Shown: positions 1 to 12,165 of the stretch, piece after piece
Layout: the number at the start of each line of letters is the position of its first letter
Numbering within the stretch: position 1 is the first letter of the stretch
Source: Terfezia claveryi
Lineage: Eukaryota; Ascomycota; Pezizomycetes; Pezizales; Pezizaceae
Length of the DNA stretch: 64,000 bases
Direction of reading: 5' to 3'
NCBI GenBank assembly: GCA_015179025.1
Contig: WHUX01000098.1
Coordinates: forward strand, 124,001 to 188,000
The notes under the pieces: model-generated
What the model was told of the DNA's origin: nothing
The model's database searches: none
What the model saw: only the letters and a program-made list of their open reading frames with translations
Made by a program: the position numbers and the translations under genes

Positions 1-1432
1 GATATCAGAGGGAGTTTGACGGTTTCTAGATGGTTGCCAGATGCAGCATCCCCTCGGGAGGTGCCAAAACACCACCAGGAACATTGGCATCTGAACCTCG
101 ACCTAGGAGAAGTGTGGTAACCTCCAAGTTGCAAGTATATGCAGCACTGATTAGGGCAGTATCATAACGACAACCAGTGAAATTGACATCTGAGGCTCAA
201 TCTAGGAGAAGTGTGATGATCTCCAGGCTGCCATTGCACAACTCTTAGTGGCATTGACATCTGCGCCTCGATCTAGGGGAAAGTTGACCGCACACAAAAG
301 CAGAATTAGAGTTCTGCACATGGTTAATTTCAACCCCCCATTTTTATAAAACTTCCGCCACGATCCATGCTGTTCCATGCCCACTTGTTATAACTGGCGG
401 ATGCTTGTTTGAAAGCGTTCGGAAAGCTGTTTAGGAAAGCTGTCCAGGAGTGAATTACTCAGTTCATCCTTGTTTTAGATGTTTACCACGGATAGCACAA
501 GACATTGTTATGACCTACAATGGCTATTGTACTAGTTGTGGTGGCATAATTGTAAAGAGGTGTTCGATAATTAGCATATAGCAGTGCCCATAGACGGGAT
601 TCAGAAACAAAGAGCTGCGCGTTGACGATCCCGATATCCGATTTCTCATCTCGCATCTCAAGAATTCTTGAACTGAGAGATGTGAAAATTGAACTACTGT
701 ACATTCAGGGTCACGTCCAGCAGAAGTAAGCCTTCACAGGACTGTATAAGCCGCTCCACAACCGAGGTGGGCTCCAATAAAGCAGAACTGAACTGTCCGC
801 AGATGGGTTGACCTCTGCCGCCGCAAAAATCTCCTCAGGCGTGAGAGGACGCTCGGAAATCCGCATCCACTTGAGGGCGTTTATGGCTAAGTCGAGGTTG
901 CAAGCAGGTTGAGACTTTAAAGCTCATCGTGGACCCTGGTCAGACCTTTCGGAATTGTTTCCATAGTTCAAGAACGAATATATCCGATTTACGTATTAGA
1001 TTGCAAAGCTCGCGTAGTTGCCAGTCGACCCCCCAGAGAAGCCTAAGCCGTGAATCAGTAATGAATCCTCACTACGTGATAATAAATCGTCTTACTTTCC
1101 GTTGGCGTCTCAAAAGTACGTTCTTCAATACACTTGCTAAGCTCTTGCGAAACTTTTCCTTGAAGCAGCCGTACGTAGTTCTCAATATCTTCAGCATTAT
1201 CTCTTGCTTTGTTACAGACATGTGGTCAGGTACTTGGTTTTCGCAGCGCCAGCTACGATAGATGGAAAGAAATGAATTATTAGCACGACTTATATCCTAA
1301 CCCTTAGACAGGCTGACTCAGGAATCCCATGCAGCTATAATATAGTTGGCGGCTTTTCAATTGTCCCAACTCATAAACTCATTTCTTTTGAATAACCATG
1401 TCCCAGTTATGGTCCACACGACCTCACATGCA
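1..1432 (-). pseudogene. Decayed NACHT-ankyrin (STAND/NLR-like) gene
   Basis: Reading the minus strand in all frames gives, in order, the parts of a fungal NACHT-ankyrin protein. Around 1381-1408 is a pre-P-loop segment (TGTWLFKRNEF). Around 1299-1332 is a degraded P-loop (GIPESACLRVRI, where the family has GIPGxGKT). At about 1115-1175 comes the post-NACHT linker (VRLLQGKVSQELSKCIEER), at 825-880 the winged-helix signature (LKWMRISERPLTPEEIF), and from 300 to the left edge at least two ankyrin repeats (GADVNATKS; LEVTTLLLGRGSDANV). Frames shift several times and stops interrupt, one a TGA where the repeat expects CGA, so it is a pseudogene. In intact relatives, NACHT binds nucleotide and the ankyrin repeats act as sensor in non-self recognition or cell death. 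The 3' end lies outside the window. Family assignment is firm from motif order; function of this locus is inferred to be lost. Confidence 0.82.
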
Positions 1433-3061
1433 AGATCATGGTGGCTTTGTCCTCTTATTATCTAGGGGTATCGTGATGTGAGAATTCGATTCTGTCCCTG
1501 GCACTTCCCTCTTGCTCACCTTCATTGTCTTTGTAATATCTTGTCCACGTTCCTATCGATCCTTGAGATAACAGGCATAAAATACCTCAGAAGTTCCTAA
1601 AGTTTATAAAATTCCTCCAATTCTATCACCATTTAGTATAACACGCAGCAAGGAATAAACGGAAAACCCTTACCTTTATTATGTTTATGTATGGCTGAAT
1701 GATCTACATTTTTCACATGAGTTCCTGAACGCACGCGGGGGGAATAAGGCCTCATACAGCAATTCTCAACCCCTATAGACAACGGAATTCGATCTCGCCA
1801 ATCGTTCTTATCTCCCCAAAGTAGATTCTAGCCTTTTCAGTTTATCAATGAATTTTCCTAGGAGACAAGAATTAGCCCCGCTGGTGCTACACGGAAATAA
1901 CCACTCAAGGAATTAAACAATCGGGGATTTTACTCAATATAGCCGTGTATAAAGTAAGTAACCCTTTAGCAGTACTCTTTTTGCGTTCTTTTAAACATTG
2001 TCAGTTGGATATTAGCCGTTTGTATAAGGCATAACGCCCAGTTAACAGGGCAACCCGCTCCATCCCAACAGTGGTGCTGCTGCCTTCTCTTGTTCTCCAA
2101 CGGCTGGAGAGAGAATATAAAGATTAGAAGATGATCACAGTAAAGGCAGTGTGTATAGAGTGCTACGGACCACAGTAATATAAACCCGAGCCCTCCAATT
2201 TTCTTTAATTTTGCAATCAATCCAGCCCACAGGCCCGCCAGCCGTCTCCTGCAATTTACCCCGTTTTAATTTCGGTAGGTTCGCGATATTCGCCAGTTCT
2301 TCAAAGCCTGTAACCTGACCAGGACCAGGCGCTGTTTGAATTCATGCAGAGGCTTCTCGTAATCTTGAGCCCATAGGCCTCATCACCCCCATTCCCATTC
2401 TCACTGCGGCTATGTGGTGCTTTGATGGGCTTCCCTGCCGGCTCCGCCTTGAAGGGCCTGCGCCGAACCTTTCTCTGGAGGCTTCTCCCCGCTCCGTCTC
2501 AGGCCTGTTTAGCCTATGCAGTCGATGCATTTTCAGATGATTGAGATTTTAGGATCAGTTACGGGCCTGGAATACGCCTCAACTGAGAATGCGCCCTCAC
2601 GCGCCCCACGTGGTATTGTGAACCACTTGGCGGCTACAGTACTAAGTTGCATACAGTACATAGAGGCTTGGTAGGCTTAGTCATAAGACTTCCGCTAGGG
2701 TCCTGTGTCCCTGAGAATAGTCTCATGCCAAGACCCTACTGCTAACTGAGAAGCTTTGCATCAACCTGAGGCCTCCACGACTGCGAAACACCATCAGCCG
2801 CACCAACCCCCCCACCGAAGACCCGTACCTGAGCAGCACCGGTATTTTCCCCCGATGATTCAGGATGTCTCTTCTGCGGTGAAGATTTGGCCATCTGCCT
2901 TGGTGGCGGCTGCGATAGTCTCCTTCTGCGCATGGGTCTAGGCTGCGATGATGCTCTGCCTCCTCGCCTACCTCCTTACATAAGCTAGGCTTGGCCTGCT
3001 TGTTTATATTCTTGCTGCGCGGCCTCCAACTCGATATCAACTACGCCCCAGCAGACGCGCG
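1433..3061. other. Intergenic, no supported gene
   Basis: No family is recognisable. Two GC-rich stretches (about 2240-2540 and 2720-3050) hold short overlapping open frames on both strands with no start, splice or motif support. The right end is the presumed promoter of the plus-strand gene that starts at 3062. Confidence 0.5.
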
Positions 3062-6000
3062 ATGGATGCCCCTCCATCAACACCGCCCTCCCCCTCGCCG
3101 TCGCGTGCTCGCGCTCCTCTAGGCATATCACCGCCAGACTCCATCTCCCCAGGCCCACCACCACATTGTCACGAGACCTCATCCGCCTCAAAATCAAAAC
3201 GCCGCGCAATCGGCATCCACATCAAATCCTTCTTCGAGTCCACTCGCCCTACTCTCTGGACCCTCGCCAACTTCACGTCCCACTGCCACTCATTCGCTGG
3301 TAAAGATGACGCCTACGTCTGGGCAAACGACAAGGTCTACTCCTTCTACATCGACCATCTGAATAAACTGCTTTTGGAGCGGTCTCCGCTCGCAACGGAG
3401 GCGAAGATTAGACAGTTGTTGCAGAGGGCGCAACCACGGAGAAATACGAGGCTGAGGAAAAGGGGGAGTGAGAAGGAGAAACCGCAGGCAGGAACGCAGG
3501 ACAGTAGTAGGGTAAGTGTGGATTTATTGAGTATTTTTTCAGTTATCTCTTGCGTGGTGTGGGTGAGGTGGTCGACGGAGCGTGGTATTTTAATTTCTTG
3601 GAGATATACTCCCCTCCCCCCCCTTCTTGTCAAGATGGCCGTTGAGGCTTGCGGTGTAGCGCCTGGTTGACATATTCTACATTGTTCTTCTTCTTCTCCT
3701 TCTTCTTGCGATCTCCGACTGTCATTCGCTGGAAAGCCACCACTCTTCGGTGGCTTTGGGAAGCGGAGCCATGACATTGTTTAGTTAACTTGCCATTAAA
3801 TTGGTAAGATGCAAAAGCTAGTCCAGTCTGTCCGTCTTTCAGTCATGTTCTCATTATCATAGCTATCTCTGGAATGTCTATATGGGAAGTGGCTGTATGG
3901 TGTTGACGGTTTCTTCAGTTAACTTACTCCTCATCTATACCCCAAACCCCATCCCGTGATAGGAGGAACAAGAGGCTGCAAGAAGAAGCATCAAGTTAGC
4001 TTGCCATTTCTTTGTACTTGGGAAGAGGCTCATTGCTAGTCGTTTGGTTACGCTTGCCGTAATGTTCCTTGGAAGGGGGATGTTATGTGGAAGAAGGCTG
4101 AATGGCGTTGACGGTTTCTTCAGTTAAACTTACTCCCCATCTATACCCAAATACTCCCCATCCCGTGATAGGAGGAGCAAGAGGCTGCAAGAAGAAGCAT
4201 CGAGTTAGCTTGCCATTTCTTCGTATTTGGGAAGAGGCTGATTGCTAGTCGTTTGGTTACGCTTGCCGTAATGTTCCAAGAGGGATGTTATGTGGAAGAA
4301 GGCTGAATGGCGTTGACGGTTTCTTCAGTTAAACTTACTCCTCATCTATACCCCAAACCTACTCCCCATCCCGTGATAGGAGGAGCAAGAGGCTGCAAGA
4401 AGAAGCATCGAGTTAGCTTGCCATTTCTTTGTATTTGGGAAGAGGCTGATTGTTAGACGTTTGGTTACGCTTGCCGTAATGTTCCAAGAGGGATGTTATG
4501 TGGAAGAAGGCTGAATGGCGTTGACGGTTTCTTCAGTTAAACTTACTCCTCGTCTATACCCCAAACACTTACTCCTCATTCCGTGATAGGAGGAGCAAGA
4601 GGCTGCAAGAAGAATCATCGAGTTAGCTTGCCATTTCTTCGTATTTGGGAAGAGGCTGATTGCTAGTCGTCTGGTTACGCTTGCCGTAATGTTCCTTGTA
4701 AGGGGGATGTTATGTGGAAGAAGGCTGAATGGCGTTGACGGTTTCTTCAGTTAAACTTACTCCCCGTCTATACCCCAAACACTTACTCCTCATTCCGTGA
4801 TAGGAGGAGCAAGAGGCTGCAAGAAGAATCATCGAGTTAGCTTGCCATTTCTTCGTATTTGGGAAGAGGCTGATTGCTAGTCGTTTGGTTACGCTTGCCG
4901 TAATGTTCCAAGAGGGTGTAATGTGGAAGAAGGCTTAATGGCGTTGACGGTTTCTTCAGTTAAACTTACTCCTCATCTATACCCCAAACCTACTCCCCAT
5001 CCCGTGATAGGAGGAGCAAGAGGCTGCAAGAAGAAGCATCGAGTTAGCTTGCCATTTCTTAGTACTTGGGAAGAGGCTCATGGCTAGCCGTTTCTAGTCG
5101 TTTGGTTACGCTTGCCGTAATGTTCCTCGGAAGGGGATGTTATGTGGAAGAAGGCTGAATGGCGTTGACGGTTTCTTCAGTTAAACTTACTCCCCCTCTA
5201 TACTCCCAAACTTTCTCCCCATCTCCGTGATAGGAGAGGGGTAAGAGGCTGCAAGAAGAAGCATTGAGTTAGCTTGCCATTTCTTCGTATTTGGGAAGAG
5301 GCTGATTGTTAGTCGTCTGGTTACGCTTGCCGTAACGTTCCTTGGAAGGGGGATGTTATGTGGAAGAATGCTGAATGGCGTTGACGGTTTCTTCAGTTAA
5401 ACTTACTCCTCGTCTATTCCCCAAACACTGACTCCCCATCCCGTGATAGGAGGAGCAAGAGGCTGCAAGAAGAAGCATCGAGTTAGCTTGCCATTTCTTT
5501 GTATTTGGGAAGAGGCTCATTGCTAGTCGTTTGGTTACGCTTGCCGTAATGTTCCTTGTAAGGGGGATGTTATGTGGAAGAAGGCTGAATGGCGTTGACG
5601 GTTTCTTCAGTAAAACTTACTCCCCATCTACTTACTCCCCATCTCCGGTGATGGTAGGAGGGGCAAAAGGCTGCAAGAAGAAGCATTTGAGTAAGCTTGC
5701 CATTTCTTCGTATTTGGAAAGAGGCTTATTGCTCGTCGTTTGGTTACGCTTGCCATAATGTTCTTCGGAAGGGGGATGTTATGTGGAAGAAGGCTGTATT
5801 GCGTTGACCGTTTCTTCAGTTAATCTTACTCCCCATATATACTCCCAAACTTTCTCCCTATATCCGTCATAGGAGGGGGCAGGGCTTGGGTTTGTATATT
5901 ACATCAAAGACTCCTGGGATTGTCCATCAGTGACCGTTCTTATCGCGGGTTTACGGGGATGACATATACAGGATACATATCATATACATCATATATCTAA

Positions 6001-7414
6001 TAATATGCTAGAGAGTTACGATACTGACACTGGATCGGACCACAATAGCTACCGCCAGCCTCAGCGCCCGCATCGGCACCAAACACCATTTTTCAAGGAG
6101 TGGGTGCGAATATCTCTGGATCATCTGGATGCTCTACGAGTCAGAATGTTCTCAACGGCAAAACTACCCCCGGCAATCCTCCTGCAGTGGGATTATCAGA
6201 CCCACCGCCCCAATACCACCAGCTGAAGCCTCTACCAACCCCAAGGCCACCGCTCCCAACAACCCCACCCCCGCGTGAAGTCGATGGCGAAGTCCCCATC
6301 CCTGGCACCCCTCCCGCACCACCCCCAGTTCCACCCTCCAATATAACCTTCTCTGACGGCACCCCAATCGATGTCTTCTTCCGCACCCTCCGTGATAACC
6401 CACTCGCCACCCCCCCTCGCTACGGGTACCTCCTCCTGTCCAACATCCTCGACCTCGACGATGCCACCGTCTTCCTACCAGAATTGTATCTCAAAGAACT
6501 TCTGAAACTCACTACATCTCTCCTCCCCGCTGTCCCCTCACATGTGGCTTACGCCTTATCCCGCTTCCCTTCCCCTCCCGATCTCTCTACGTATAGAAGT
6601 ATAACCGAGAGTTCCCCGCGGCCCCCTGGTGCGCCATATTCCCATCTACCCACTTACATCAACCACGCCATCAGCCATCACCTCACTCTCATCGGAAAAT
6701 TCCATACTTCAGTCACCGAGCTCGCGCCGTTATTCCGCGAGGGCTTCTTTGATTCGAGCGTCAACCCATGGTTTATCGATAACCTCTTTCTGGCCTGCGA
6801 AGGCAGCGCGAATATGTTTCTTAGTAGGAAGGAGATATTGTCTTTTATTCCTGGGTGTGGGGAGAAGTTTGATGGAGTCGTGAGGTGGGCAGATGGAATA
6901 AGGGCGGTGGATTTGGGGGTCGTGGAGGTTAAGGGTGGGAATGGAGGTAGTGTTAGTGTGATGGGAGGGAAGGGTGATGCAGGCGGGGGTGGGGATGTGG
7001 GAAAGGTGCATAGGGCGATGTGTGGAATGTTGGAGATTTTGAAAGGAGTGGTGACAGCTGGCGCAGGGGGGAAGGAGGGGGAGGAGGCGTGGGAGGTCTT
7101 GAGGAAGGTGCAGGTATTGGGGATTGTTAATTCCGGTATGTACTGTGATTTGTGAGTATGAATCTTGCCGGGCCAACTAATTAGTTTTAGGTTTTAATGT
7201 AACAATCATGCGAATGTTGTACATCAGCCCCAAAGTTAAGGTTCTACGAACCCACCGCACATGTAGGATCGCAATGCATATCGATCGGGTTAGAGAGGTA
7301 TTCCCGTTGTTGAGGTTGCTGGTGCAGTGTCAGAGGGCGATGGAGATTACCTTGAAGGCCGTTTTACCATTTTTGAAGAGGGAGGGGGAGGGCGGGGAGG
7401 AAGATGATTTGTGA
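3062..7414 (+). CDS. Three-exon gene of unknown function with a repeat-filled first intron
   Basis: Proposed exons are 3062-3511, 6049-7135 and 7191-7414, giving 1761 nt and 586 residues. Intron 1 has GTAAGT and CAATAG ends and is phase 0; intron 2 (55 nt) has GTATGT, an ACTAAT branch region and TTTTAG, and joins a split Gly codon. Exon 1 encodes a Pro/Ser-rich start and then an ordered segment (about residues 52-120, with SFFESTRPTLWTLANF and DDAYVWANDKVYSFYIDHL). Exon 2 has a proline-rich stretch (about 204-248), a conserved-looking helical region (FFRTLRDNPLATPPRYGYLL; VNPWFIDNLFLACEG) and a Gly-rich loop. Exon 3 is basic and ends in acidic residues. No signal peptide, membrane segment or known domain was seen, so no function is assigned. 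Exon 1 and the later exons could be separate genes; matching phase and frame argue for one. Intron 1 is unusually long for a fungus. Confidence 0.6.
3868..5885. repeat. Minisatellite of ~205-218 bp units within intron 1
   Basis: About ten head-to-tail copies, most easily followed by the recurring block GTTGACGGTTTCTTCAGTTA near 3902, 4109, 4313, 4522, 4735, 4944, 5163, 5380, 5595 and, diverged, 5801. Each unit also carries GGTTACGCTTGCCGTAATGT and a TGATAGGAGGAGCAAGAGGC block. Copies differ by scattered substitutions and small indels, with the middle ones most alike, as expected from unequal exchange. The array lies wholly between the proposed donor at 3512 and acceptor at 6048. Confidence 0.93.
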
Positions 7415-9994
7415 GACTAGGACATGTGCGAACTACATAATACCCCTGTCATGAATATTAAATTAGTTTTGGTCCCTGGAGACCAAGTATCACGTATTTC
7501 TCATTTACATTACGCATGCTGAATCTATGGATTGTAGATTTCATCTGAACACGACTGGACGTTGTGTCTGACATTGCAACCATATCATATGATGCCCAAA
7601 AACATGAATTACTCGGGGTCGTTCCCGCCATATAGGGAATGACGTTGAGGCGGCAAATCCTCCACCTGTAATTGCTGGGAGTAGGGGTGGGTGTACATTG
7701 GTGGTCTAGATTTGAGATTGCGGGCGATTTGGTTATACCTGTATTACGCGTATTTGTGCCAAATATGGGATCAGGGTAACTGGGTACCCCCTGTTACTGG
7801 CGGCGAATTAAGTACAATTGGTAAGGAGGCGCGGAGCAAAAGTCTTTTCCCCTTTTCTATCTGGGAACTCGGTATGAGTTGGGGGGGGGGGAGGTGGGAC
7901 GGGTGTGTGAGGTGGGCGAGGAGCGAGGGCATTGGTTACACAGTAGATAGCTAGTCGTAGATCTCCGAACTGACGTGCAAATGTATGTTTTCCCAATGAA
8001 GAAAGGGGAAATGACTTTTGTTCCGCACCTCCGTACTGACTTGCAATTGGGGAGACAGAGCTCGCACCCGTTAACAGGATGTGATTGCTAAGCAAAATCA
8101 TAATCGAGGTTTGTAGATGGGATTTGTAGCATTATTTGGTGTAATGACAATGCACAAATGCACTTATGCACTTATGCACTTGTTAACTAATTGGGGGTTA
8201 TCGTGCCTTTCACTGATGACGAAAGTTCAAACTGCCCAAATACTCATAGATCCTAACATATCTAACAGGAAGGTATTACTTAAATATCCCAACTAGTCGA
8301 TATTCCAAGAATGTGCTTCTGCGTGCGAGACTGATAATTTCGTCGCTTAGGATCGCGATACTGCAAGAACTCGAATTGGCTGGTTTTAATAAATACTCGT
8401 ATGGCGGCACATAATTCCATTGATTTATCCATACTTATACCATTTTGGCATGTTGGCGGCCTTATTCAGGCATGATCTTAGGTAAATTTATAAAGCTGTG
8501 ACGGGGGTATGCAAATAACTCCGAGCCCTGGTCCACGAACCCACTAGGACCCCTCCACATGATACAAGACACAAATCAGTAGAACGCCACATGGCCCTAT
8601 ATTCCATTTGATACGCAATCTGGTTACCAATAACGAAAGGCAGATCGAGGCTCGTGAGATTCGCCTCTATTCCCTGAGATTTAGGGCGGGAGTGGGAGGA
8701 TTTCCTCACATCCAAGAAATATAGTGTCTCGCTCGGTTCTTTCGCAGAGCCTGCAGAGGTCCAAAATTTCAATATTAGAGAATGCAGTTTTATTGGGGGT
8801 GCATCTTGCTCTTTGGATTAAGTAGCTACTTTCCATGGGCAACCATTCTGGAAAGGCTCTCTTGGCCAATACCTGTCTAGTATTCTCAAACACTCACCGC
8901 TAATCTGCATAATTTACTAGTATTTTTTTAATAGTATGGGTTGGCAGAAGGTAGTTAGGTAGTTATATCTCAAACTTTCCAAGTATACAATTTTTTTGAA
9001 GATTGGTCCTGTATGATGCACTTCTGCAGTTACTTGAATCATGAGTCTAAGTGTAATGATGCATAACTTCAGCAACTGTGGTATATCATAGTCAGTCACT
9101 ATCGGTATATCTAAGGAGATCAAGATAAGGTTTGTCCAGGTTAATGGAGATATTTATGATGTCACCCAAGTGGTACAAGTCATTGCAACCTCTTGATGAC
9201 CCCTAATGTACATTCATATCCTCTTCCACTGGTGGTGCTAGGTGGAAAAGAGATATTGTAATGCAAAGGTGGCCCCAGATTATTGTGCACGGGGCTTACA
9301 TTTCACCACTGCGGATTCGAGTTGTGGAATCAAACCTTATATTTAAATGCTTACCTCATGATCAATATAGATTGTACTTGAGCCACCTGTTAAATCAACT
9401 GGAGATACCAAACTGGGAAGTGGTTTTACAACGCTGGAACCTAAAAATTTGCACCTCCGTGCCAATAAGTTGCTTCAGCGCTTTGATAGTTGTGATATCT
9501 CATGCGTTGAGTCTCATGCTACCATGTTAGGGCCTCGAATTCGACCGCCGTTGATTTGCTAAGGACGTATATACATCCTGTGGCTCCTCCATGAAGGGGA
9601 TACTGTATAGGCCTATTGGAGAACCCCAACTAGACTAGCACAGTGTTCGTAAACAGAGGCTGGAATGTCGCCATCGGGAAACACAGAGAGGGGATCACTT
9701 AGCGTTGCACCTGTGTGCATCTGGAGGTGCTCTGCCTATAGTCTGCAATGTGAGATGAGTTTGTTATAAAGAGGAGCCTATATCTCTTCGATGCCAGCTG
9801 TTTCAAGTTCCATCATCAAACGACCGTAGCAAGATATTTCGCCAACAGCAGGATTCATCAAGCGTCTCGATTAAGAACATTTAGCAGGGCAGCTCACCCA
9901 AAATGTTAGTACCTTCCCTACCCTGACAGTAAAAGCTACGTATGCTTACTCATCAGAACTCTCGTGATCATAAAAGAACCATATTGATAGTATA
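7415..9994. other. Intergenic, no supported gene
   Basis: Contains a poly-G run near 7876, three perfect copies of the 8-mer ATGCACTT at 8158-8181, and short open frames on both strands (for example 8488-8893 minus and 9261-9530 plus) without recognisable motifs, splice sites or codon bias. The last few hundred bases are the presumed promoter and leader of the gene at 9995. Confidence 0.5.
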
Positions 9995-10426
9995 ATGGCA
10001 CCAGTGGTTGCAATCGCGTCTAAGAATCGCGAGTTCTACCTCAGCCTCCTCGGAGAGAATACCCATGAATACAATGAATTCGGCAGCGGCAAAGCAGAAA
10101 CTAGGAACTGGGCTCAAGCCTGGGAGTTCTTTCTCCTCCACTACAATGACGACGGGAGTGTCTCCTTCGAGTCACAGGCATTCCCCAATGTCTACTTAAG
10201 ACTTAGTGGCCATGACAACACTGTCAATGCCCAGTTTGGTGCCAGAGAATGGGAAAAATTCAACATTGTTCGCAAGCCAGCTTCATTCGATGGATATGCT
10301 GGAGCCGTGGGAATTAAGTCCAAGGCGTTCCCGGGGAAATTCTTGAGCATAGCTTCTGATGGAGCTGTCAGAGTCGCGGAAGGGTTTGGGCAGGCGGAAG
10401 AGTTTGAGATTGTAGTGATCACGTAA
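9995..10426 (+). CDS. Small beta-trefoil-like (fascin/ricin-B type) protein
   Basis: A single-exon frame of 143 residues. It shows internal threefold-like repetition: a block ending in SFESQAFPNVYLRL (about 56-69) is echoed by GIKSKAFPGKFLSI (about 105-118), each preceded by an aromatic strand (WEFFLLHYNDDG; WEKFNIV) and followed by a third such strand (AEEFEIVVI) at the C-terminus. This pattern is typical of beta-trefoil proteins such as fascin-like or ricin-B-like lectin folds. There is no signal peptide, so it is probably cytosolic. Ligand cannot be told: neither the QxW repeats of classical ricin-B lectins nor an obvious actin-bundling arrangement is present. The start is the first ATG after an AT-rich leader, and the frame has no introns. 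Fold assignment is inference from repetition; the coding status is likely. Confidence 0.72.
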   Translation: MAPVVAIASKNREFYLSLLGENTHEYNEFGSGKAETRNWAQAWEFFLLHYNDDGSVSFESQAFPNVYLRLSGHDNTVNAQFGAREWEKFNIVRKPASFDGYAGAVGIKSKAFPGKFLSIASDGAVRVAEGFGQAEEFEIVVIT

Positions 10427-12025
10427 GGTGTACCCGCGACACGGTGGGAAAATGGCAAGCCCTGTGAAATGCGGATATAGGATATGCAATTACTCAAGAG
10501 AAGGGTGGATGGCTCTCGCAACATTATTTCAGTCAGTGGTTCATTAGCAGTTCATGATGGATAGGGAATATTATCATTTTCAAAAAGTCTATGTGCCGAA
10601 AAGAATTCCGACTCTCAGGAATTTCTTCATATTTTAACAAACGTGATGGAGTATATTCGCAAGAACAGAGATTCTCCGTTGCAAGTGATGTCTCCTACGA
10701 TAGCATGACTCCCAGAGAGAAGTTACGGTACCGTCAAGCATAGGCTCTATATCTAAATAGAGAATGGATATTCTTGGGGAGGCCGGCCTTCCCCGGGTAC
10801 ATGTGTTCACCAAAAGTGGGAATTTATGCTACAATTGTAGTGTGAGTAGATGTTATGCGAAAAACATATATGTAATAAAAGCAAAACAGCACGTATAAAT
10901 CAACATCGACGAACATGAATTGTGCTAAAAGTTGAAATATCGTCAGCCACCTTCTCTCCTTATCAAGAACATACCCATAATTATACTTATCCCCGTCAAC
11001 TTCCGAACCTCTTATAGGCCATGTGATGGATGGTAATGACTACTACAGGCAATTCGGATTTGACACAACTGCATTGTTGAGTCTAGCATTTAGATTTACA
11101 TTTGCAGGAATTCAAGGATATTGTTAGAATATAGCTTTGAAAAATATGAATTGGTAGTAAATCAAGCCTCTAGATGTCAGCTAAATGCTGTGCGGCGAGC
11201 TGCCTCTCTAAGTGTGATATTTTGTAAAGCAATATTCCGCCATTCTGACTCAACCTTGCTAATCTTGAAGCTTTTTAAGGTTTGAATATTAGGTGCATCT
11301 GTACCATGGTGATCTTGATGAGGAACATATAAGCTGACGAGATGGCAAACAGCAAAAGTCTCGATTCATTTGCGAGCCTTAGTTGTATTTATCCGAACTG
11401 AATGTAATTAAGAGCTGTTCAAAATCTGGCATATTGAGATCTTGAATTTTAGTTTCGGAATTTTCTATATCGGGTTCTTCACTGCTACCAGAATGTTCCC
11501 AGATACATATGTACCTAGCTAAGTCGTATTTCGTTCTGTAACTACCAAATGGGAATTTCGCTTTATTTACTAGTATGATACATAGAAAACAGCTGCCTGT
11601 ACTACGTAGGTCTATATATGTTGTATGCTCGTATATTCTAGTACCAATACCGGTACTATGTACAACCGTGAGAGAATCAAAGAGCACATGATTCCGAAAG
11701 TGAGCTCACATTGGCACCATCTCAAGTAGCGGCCGTGGCGCGCTTCTAACAGGGCCTCCTAGTTAAATCCGTCCAAACTATTGGCTTTTTATCCAATGAG
11801 CAAATGAGGCCAACGAGACTAGCGAGGCTGATGTGGTGACAATCTAGGTAGGCGGCATCAGGCAGTCACTACCTGAAAAAGAATGGCTTTCTTCCAAAAC
11901 AAGTATAGCTCTTACCTACGTGTTGTGACCAATGGGATATTTTACCCCGAACAAGATTGTGATACAGACTATATACATACTAAAGCCAGCCATGATTCAG
12001 TTACCGTAGGAAATTGACACCTTAG
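10427..12025. other. Intergenic, nothing recognised
   Basis: AT-rich sequence with only short frames. No family, tRNA or repeat was recognised. Confidence 0.5.
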
Positions 12026-12165
12026 CGGGAAAACTGGTGAATAAGACTCCTTGTCTGTATCTTTGCTCTTTCCTTTTTGTGGTAGGGGCATTACTAGTTG
12101 TGGGCAGATTAGCGTCCTTGTCTAGAATTTTGACTTATTCTAGAGTTATGATTCAGATACAGAGT
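12026..12165 (+). mobile_element. MITE-like element, copy 1
   Basis: Begins CGGGAAAACTGGTGAATAAG and continues through CTCCTTGTCTGTATC, TTGCTCTTTCCTTTTTGTGG and CAGATTAGCGTCCTTG to GATTCAGATACAGA. The reverse complement of 28238-28328 matches this core closely, so the two loci are copies in opposite orientation. The outer left end is shared with copy 2 in the same orientation, which is what terminal inverted repeats produce. The right terminus has diverged. No coding capacity. Confidence 0.7.

Noticed and set aside
2342..3040. GC-rich minus-strand frames as possible exons
   Set aside because: Overlapping frames on both strands, low-complexity Arg/Ser-rich translations, and no splice sites joining them convincingly.
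8488..8893. Two overlapping minus-strand frames as a gene
   Set aside because: No family resemblance, no intron that joins them in phase, and base composition like the flanks.
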